A stretch of DNA of 8,949 bases from NCBI GenBank assembly GCA_903837255.1, contig CAILTZ010000786.1, forward strand, positions 1 through 8,949, in the 5' to 3' direction. Positions 6,155 through 8,949 of the stretch are shown here, piece by piece (position 1 is the first letter of the stretch; every line of letters begins with the position of its first letter). This stretch comes from an uncultured Pirellula sp. Its GTDB lineage: Bacteria > Planctomycetota > Planctomycetia > Pirellulales > Pirellulaceae. The position numbers and the translations under genes were made by a program. The notes beneath the pieces are model-generated. The model ran no database searches, was not told the DNA's origin, and was given only the letters and a program-made list of their open reading frames with translations.

Positions 6155-7816
6155 GTGAACCGATTCACAATCCTCTGCTGCCTGTTGATCACCGCCCTGG
6201 CCGGTACCTCCCAAGCACAAGACTTGCGGAAATACCGGGTTCAGAGCTCAGCCTACAACGCTTCGAACCGACCCAGACCCAGTGCCACCGCGACGGTCCC
6301 AGCCCGATTGGCCGGAACCCCACGACCAGCAAAGACTAGAGCCCGACTTGCTTCTAGCCGGTCGGCCCAAGACCCAATCTACCAAGAACCAGGATACCGG
6401 GACCCTGGCTACCAGGATTCAGCCTACTCAGGTTCGAATTTGGACGACTCGGAAGTCATCGTCGATGGATCAGACCCGATGCATGAAGGTGTGATTCTCG
6501 ACGGTGAGTATGCCTATGGTGAGCAAGCCCATGGTGAGCATGTCTACCATGACGATGGACCGATGATGTACGATGCCGAGGGATTCGAGGAATCCTATGG
6601 CCTATACAACGAATGCGATAGTTGCGGCGGAGGTGGCTGCGGATCGTGCGGGGCCGGAAACCCGTTCGGATTCGATCTGTGCAACCCGGCCGGGAATCTT
6701 CCTGGTCGCCAACTATGTATTTGCTTGCCATCGCATGGCTGGGTAAGTGTCGATTACCTCGGCCTCTTCGCGAGCGGCATGAACATTCCCCCTTTAGTGA
6801 CATCATCACCCGTCGGAACTTCGCAATCGAACGCAGGGGTTCTACCTGGAGCAAACATTCTCTACGGTGGGAACGACAGCGCCTTTACCAATCAGATCAA
6901 CGGGATTCGAGTTCGTGTCGGCTTGTGGTCGGCAGTGCGTCCGAATTTCGGTGTGGAAGGCGAATATTTTGGCTTCAACGAACAATCCGAAAGCTTCAAC
7001 GCCAGTTCCTCTGGATCTCCAATCCTTGCCCGACCATTCTACAACAACATTACCGGACTTCAGGACGCTGAGTTGGTGGCCTTTCCAAATCTCCTCAGCG
7101 GCAAGGTACAGGTCGAAGCGACCTCGAGACTAGATGCCGCTGCGGTTCGATTCCGCCACATCCTGTGCTGCGGCGAGAAAGGTAGCTGCTCACCTTGGAA
7201 TTGCGGACCGGTCGTCGCCCAATCGCGTATCGATGCAACCCTGGGCTGGAGATACATGCAACTTGCCGAAGGCCTGACGGTCACCGAGGAACTCTCCTCC
7301 CTGAACGCAAACAATCCAGGTAGCTTCTTGATCCGTGATTCCTTTCAAACGTTCAATCAATTCAATGGTTTGGAGTTCGGATTCCAATGGCTTCATCGCC
7401 GAGGATTCTGGTCGCTCGATGCGCAGATGAGAACCAGTGTTGGTATCTCTCGTCAGTGGCTTCAAATCGAGGGATCGACTCGCAGCCCACGCGACGCCGC
7501 TGCCCAAGTCGGCGGACTGCTAGCTCAACCTGGACGCAACATCGGCACCTACGATCGCAATGAGTTGGGGGTGGTCCCAGAATTTGGTACAACCCTGGGC
7601 TATCAACTGACCCAGCGGCTCAAACTCTCCTTCGGCTACACCTCCATTTACTGGAGCAATGTTCTTCGCCCCGGTGACCAAATCGACAATACCGTGAATA
7701 CCAACCTCCTACCCCCCGCAATCCCCGGGACAGCCCACATGGGACAACCCTTCAGCGTTCGCGAAGTCGATTACTGGGTCCATGGATTTACCGCCGGCAT
7801 CGAGTACCGTTGGTAG
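6155..7816 (+). CDS. BBP7-type (DUF1551-like) outer-membrane beta-barrel protein
   Basis: A secreted 553-aa protein, probably an outer-membrane barrel of the planctomycete BBP7 family. Residues 1-21 (NRFTILCCLLITALAG core, ending SQA) form a signal peptide with likely cleavage before QD. Residues 22-75 are Arg/Pro/Ser-rich, 76-93 hold YxxPG-like pentapeptide repeats, 94-150 are acidic with GE repeats, and 154-165 form CxxC-x4-CxxC followed by further cysteines at 176, 188 and 190. The barrel starts at about 195 with WVSVDYLGLFASGMNIPPLV, typical of the family, and proceeds through alternating aromatic strands (GIRVRVGLW, FGVEGEYFGF, ATLGWRYMQL, LEFGFQWLHR, LKLSFGYTSIYW) to a final strand ending in W553, a terminal aromatic as expected for BAM-assembled barrels. 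A second cysteine group is at 338, 339, 345 and 350. The gene appears monocistronic. Its ligand or pore function is unknown. Confidence 0.9.
   Translation: MNRFTILCCLLITALAGTSQAQDLRKYRVQSSAYNASNRPRPSATATVPARLAGTPRPAKTRARLASSRSAQDPIYQEPGYRDPGYQDSAYSGSNLDDSEVIVDGSDPMHEGVILDGEYAYGEQAHGEHVYHDDGPMMYDAEGFEESYGLYNECDSCGGGGCGSCGAGNPFGFDLCNPAGNLPGRQLCICLPSHGWVSVDYLGLFASGMNIPPLVTSSPVGTSQSNAGVLPGANILYGGNDSAFTNQINGIRVRVGLWSAVRPNFGVEGEYFGFNEQSESFNASSSGSPILARPFYNNITGLQDAELVAFPNLLSGKVQVEATSRLDAAAVRFRHILCCGEKGSCSPWNCGPVVAQSRIDATLGWRYMQLAEGLTVTEELSSLNANNPGSFLIRDSFQTFNQFNGLEFGFQWLHRRGFWSLDAQMRTSVGISRQWLQIEGSTRSPRDAAAQVGGLLAQPGRNIGTYDRNELGVVPEFGTTLGYQLTQRLKLSFGYTSIYWSNVLRPGDQIDNTVNTNLLPPAIPGTAHMGQPFSVREVDYWVHGFTAGIEYRW
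6380..6424 (+). repeat. Three degenerate 15-bp repeats, YxxPG type
   Basis: In-frame units at 6380-6394, 6395-6409 and 6410-6424 encode YQEPG, YRDPG and YQDSA, followed by a partial YSG. Each begins with TAC. They form part of the linker between the signal peptide and the barrel. Confidence 0.7.
6503..6547 (+). repeat. Three degenerate 15-bp repeats, GExxY/H type
   Basis: In-frame units each starting GGTGAG at 6503, 6518 and 6533 encode GEYAY, GEQAH and GEHVY. With the nearby Asp and His residues (YHDDG) this is an acidic, His-containing patch in the linker. Confidence 0.7.
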
Positions 7817-7869
7817 TAGATCCCGCAGGACCAGCACAACCGATTTAATACTCAGAGTCCTAGAAATCT

Positions 7870-7929
7870 CGAAGGCTTGTGTCGGCGATCGTCGATGCAA
7901 GCCTTCGTCGTTGATGATTTTTGGTTTTT
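7870..7929 (+). terminator. Possible terminator after the BBP7-type gene
   Basis: A perfect 10-bp inverted repeat, CGAAGGCTTG (7870-7879) and CAAGCCTTCG (7898-7907), encloses an 18-nt loop about 53 nt past the stop codon. Two runs of five T follow at 7918-7922 and 7925-7929. The T-tract starts 10 nt after the stem, so this is not a textbook intrinsic terminator. It also precedes the next gene's ATG by only 25 nt and could act in that gene's leader. Confidence 0.5.
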
Positions 7930-7953
7930 CACCAGGTGTTTGGGATATCGACC

Positions 7954-8949
7954 ATGGCTGGCTTGTGGGATCGGCTCAAAAAGGGACTTCTAAGTTCGTT
8001 TGCTAGGGGAATTCGGGTCTCCGCCCATCGCAGGTTGGCACGCCGCAAAATCCGCTTGGAACTACTCGAAAGCCGCCAACTCATGGCTGCCGACATCCAA
8101 GGGGTTGTTTACCACGATGCGAACAATGATGGCATTATCGGTTCGGCCGAAACGCGGCTAAGCGGTATCCCCATCCAACTCTTTTTGGACAACGGAGACG
8201 GCGTCTTCGGCAATACCGATACCCTCAAAGCCACGGCGACCTCCGGTGCCAATGGAGCCTACTCTCTGAGCGCGGTGACCGCCGGAACTTATTTCGTCGT
8301 CCAGAACTCGGAACCCGCCGGTTTTGTTCAACGCCAAAATCAACGTATCCAAAAAGTAACCCTCGCGGCATCCGATATCGCCATCGCCGACAAGCTCTTA
8401 CTCGACACGTTCAACACCACCCAACAAGTCGTCAACGCGAGTTTCCCAGGAGCGACACCGAATTCATCGTCTCTTGCTGCCCCTGAAGCCGTAGGTGCGG
8501 AGCGCGATGTGTTTGTCGATGCAACCGCAGGAACTGTTAGTGTCGCAGCCAACGGTACCCCGAAACCAGGTGAACTGGTCTTTGATGTCGGTGCGGGAGC
8601 TAATGGCAAGCGAGTTGTTAGCTATGATGGAGTCGACGGAACGTCGAACCTTAATGCAACCGGCCTGAATAATCTCGACCTGACCTCGGCCGGAGAGGCC
8701 AATGCCTTCCGATTCCAAATCGGGGGTGAGGCTGGAACCCGATTGATCATTAGAGTCTACAGCGGTGCGAATAGTTCGACCCGCGAAGTGGCGATTCCAA
8801 CCACCGCGGGGGCCAACGCGACGTCCGATCTGATTATACCTTTCAGCGATTTCTCCAACTCCGCAGGTTCGGGAGCGAACTTTGCCGCTATCGGCGCCAT
8901 TGAACTCGAAGTCACCGGCCCAGACGCAGCCGATGCAATCGTTAACGCC
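7954..8949 (+). CDS. Extracellular or surface protein with LEPR-XLL-like N-terminus and SdrD B-like domain (partial, C-terminus beyond right edge)
   Basis: 332 codons are open from ATG at 7954 to the last base, so the gene continues outside the window. The N-terminus (1-34) is basic and amphipathic with no normal hydrophobic signal core. It leads into LELLESRQLMAAD (35-47), a variant of the LEPR-XLL motif found at the N-termini of many large planctomycete surface proteins. Residues 48-124 form an SdrD B-like (Cna_B-related) beta-sandwich with the Asp/Asn-rich, possibly calcium-binding segments DANNDGIIGSAE and DNGDGVFGNTD and the typical ending GTYFVVQNSEPAGFV. Residues 150-332 form a second beta-rich, Gly/Ala/Ser-rich region with strands such as AFRFQIGG, RLIIRVYSG and AIGAIELEVTG, which I do not recognise by name. 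The family suggests a secreted or surface multi-domain adhesin-like protein. A weak GGGA precedes the start by 8 nt. No other nearby in-frame start would keep the LEPR-XLL motif near the N-terminus. Confidence 0.85.
   Translation, partial: MAGLWDRLKKGLLSSFARGIRVSAHRRLARRKIRLELLESRQLMAADIQGVVYHDANNDGIIGSAETRLSGIPIQLFLDNGDGVFGNTDTLKATATSGANGAYSLSAVTAGTYFVVQNSEPAGFVQRQNQRIQKVTLAASDIAIADKLLLDTFNTTQQVVNASFPGATPNSSSLAAPEAVGAERDVFVDATAGTVSVAANGTPKPGELVFDVGAGANGKRVVSYDGVDGTSNLNATGLNNLDLTSAGEANAFRFQIGGEAGTRLIIRVYSGANSSTREVAIPTTAGANATSDLIIPFSDFSNSAGSGANFAAIGAIELEVTGPDAADAIVNA

Noticed and set aside
6622..7071. 149-codon plus-strand frame inside the BBP7-type gene
   Set aside because: It overlaps the barrel coding sequence in another frame and gives an Arg-rich product with no family resemblance.
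8158..8718. Minus-strand frames opposite the surface-protein gene
   Set aside because: The plus-strand frame is open to the edge and encodes clear LEPR-XLL and SdrD B-like features; the minus-strand products have none.
1..8949. CRISPR array, tRNA, rRNA, insertion sequence, phage or defence genes
   Set aside because: No regularly spaced direct repeats with unique spacers, no cloverleaf or rRNA core sequence, and no transposase, integrase or nuclease motif were found on reading both strands.

Overview
The window looks like chromosomal DNA from a planctomycete of the Pirellula/Rhodopirellula type. Three things point there: a BBP7-type beta-barrel protein with a cysteine-rich linker, a surface protein that starts with a LEPR-XLL-like motif followed by an SdrD B-like domain, and a large membrane protein of a kind I associate with planctomycetes. 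This placement comes from recognising families by eye, not from a database search.

Minus strand, bases 1-5644, reading right to left: sucA (E1 of 2-oxoglutarate dehydrogenase, 918 aa), a 163-aa protein of unknown function, and a large membrane protein with three N-terminal hydrophobic segments, beta-rich middle domains and a long disordered tail. The last gene runs off the left edge with 787 codons visible and no stop. The gaps are 28 and 5 nt, so the three probably form one operon. A perfect TATAAT box about 180 nt upstream of sucA is the best promoter candidate. No sucB or lpd is visible, so the partner subunits must be encoded elsewhere.

Bases 5645-6154 are a 510-nt divergent intergenic region with the sucA promoter candidate and a leader hairpin in front of the rightward genes. 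I see no convincing gene in it.

Plus strand, bases 6155-8949: a secreted 553-aa BBP7-type outer-membrane barrel protein that starts at GTG behind a good ribosome binding site, an inverted repeat followed by T-tracts that may be its terminator, and the first 332 codons of a surface or extracellular protein that runs off the right edge. These two genes concern the cell envelope and have no evident link to sucA.

No tRNA, rRNA, CRISPR array, insertion sequence or phage gene was seen. The least explained items are the membrane protein and its 163-aa neighbour in the sucA operon, and a perfect 14-bp inverted repeat inside the membrane-protein gene.
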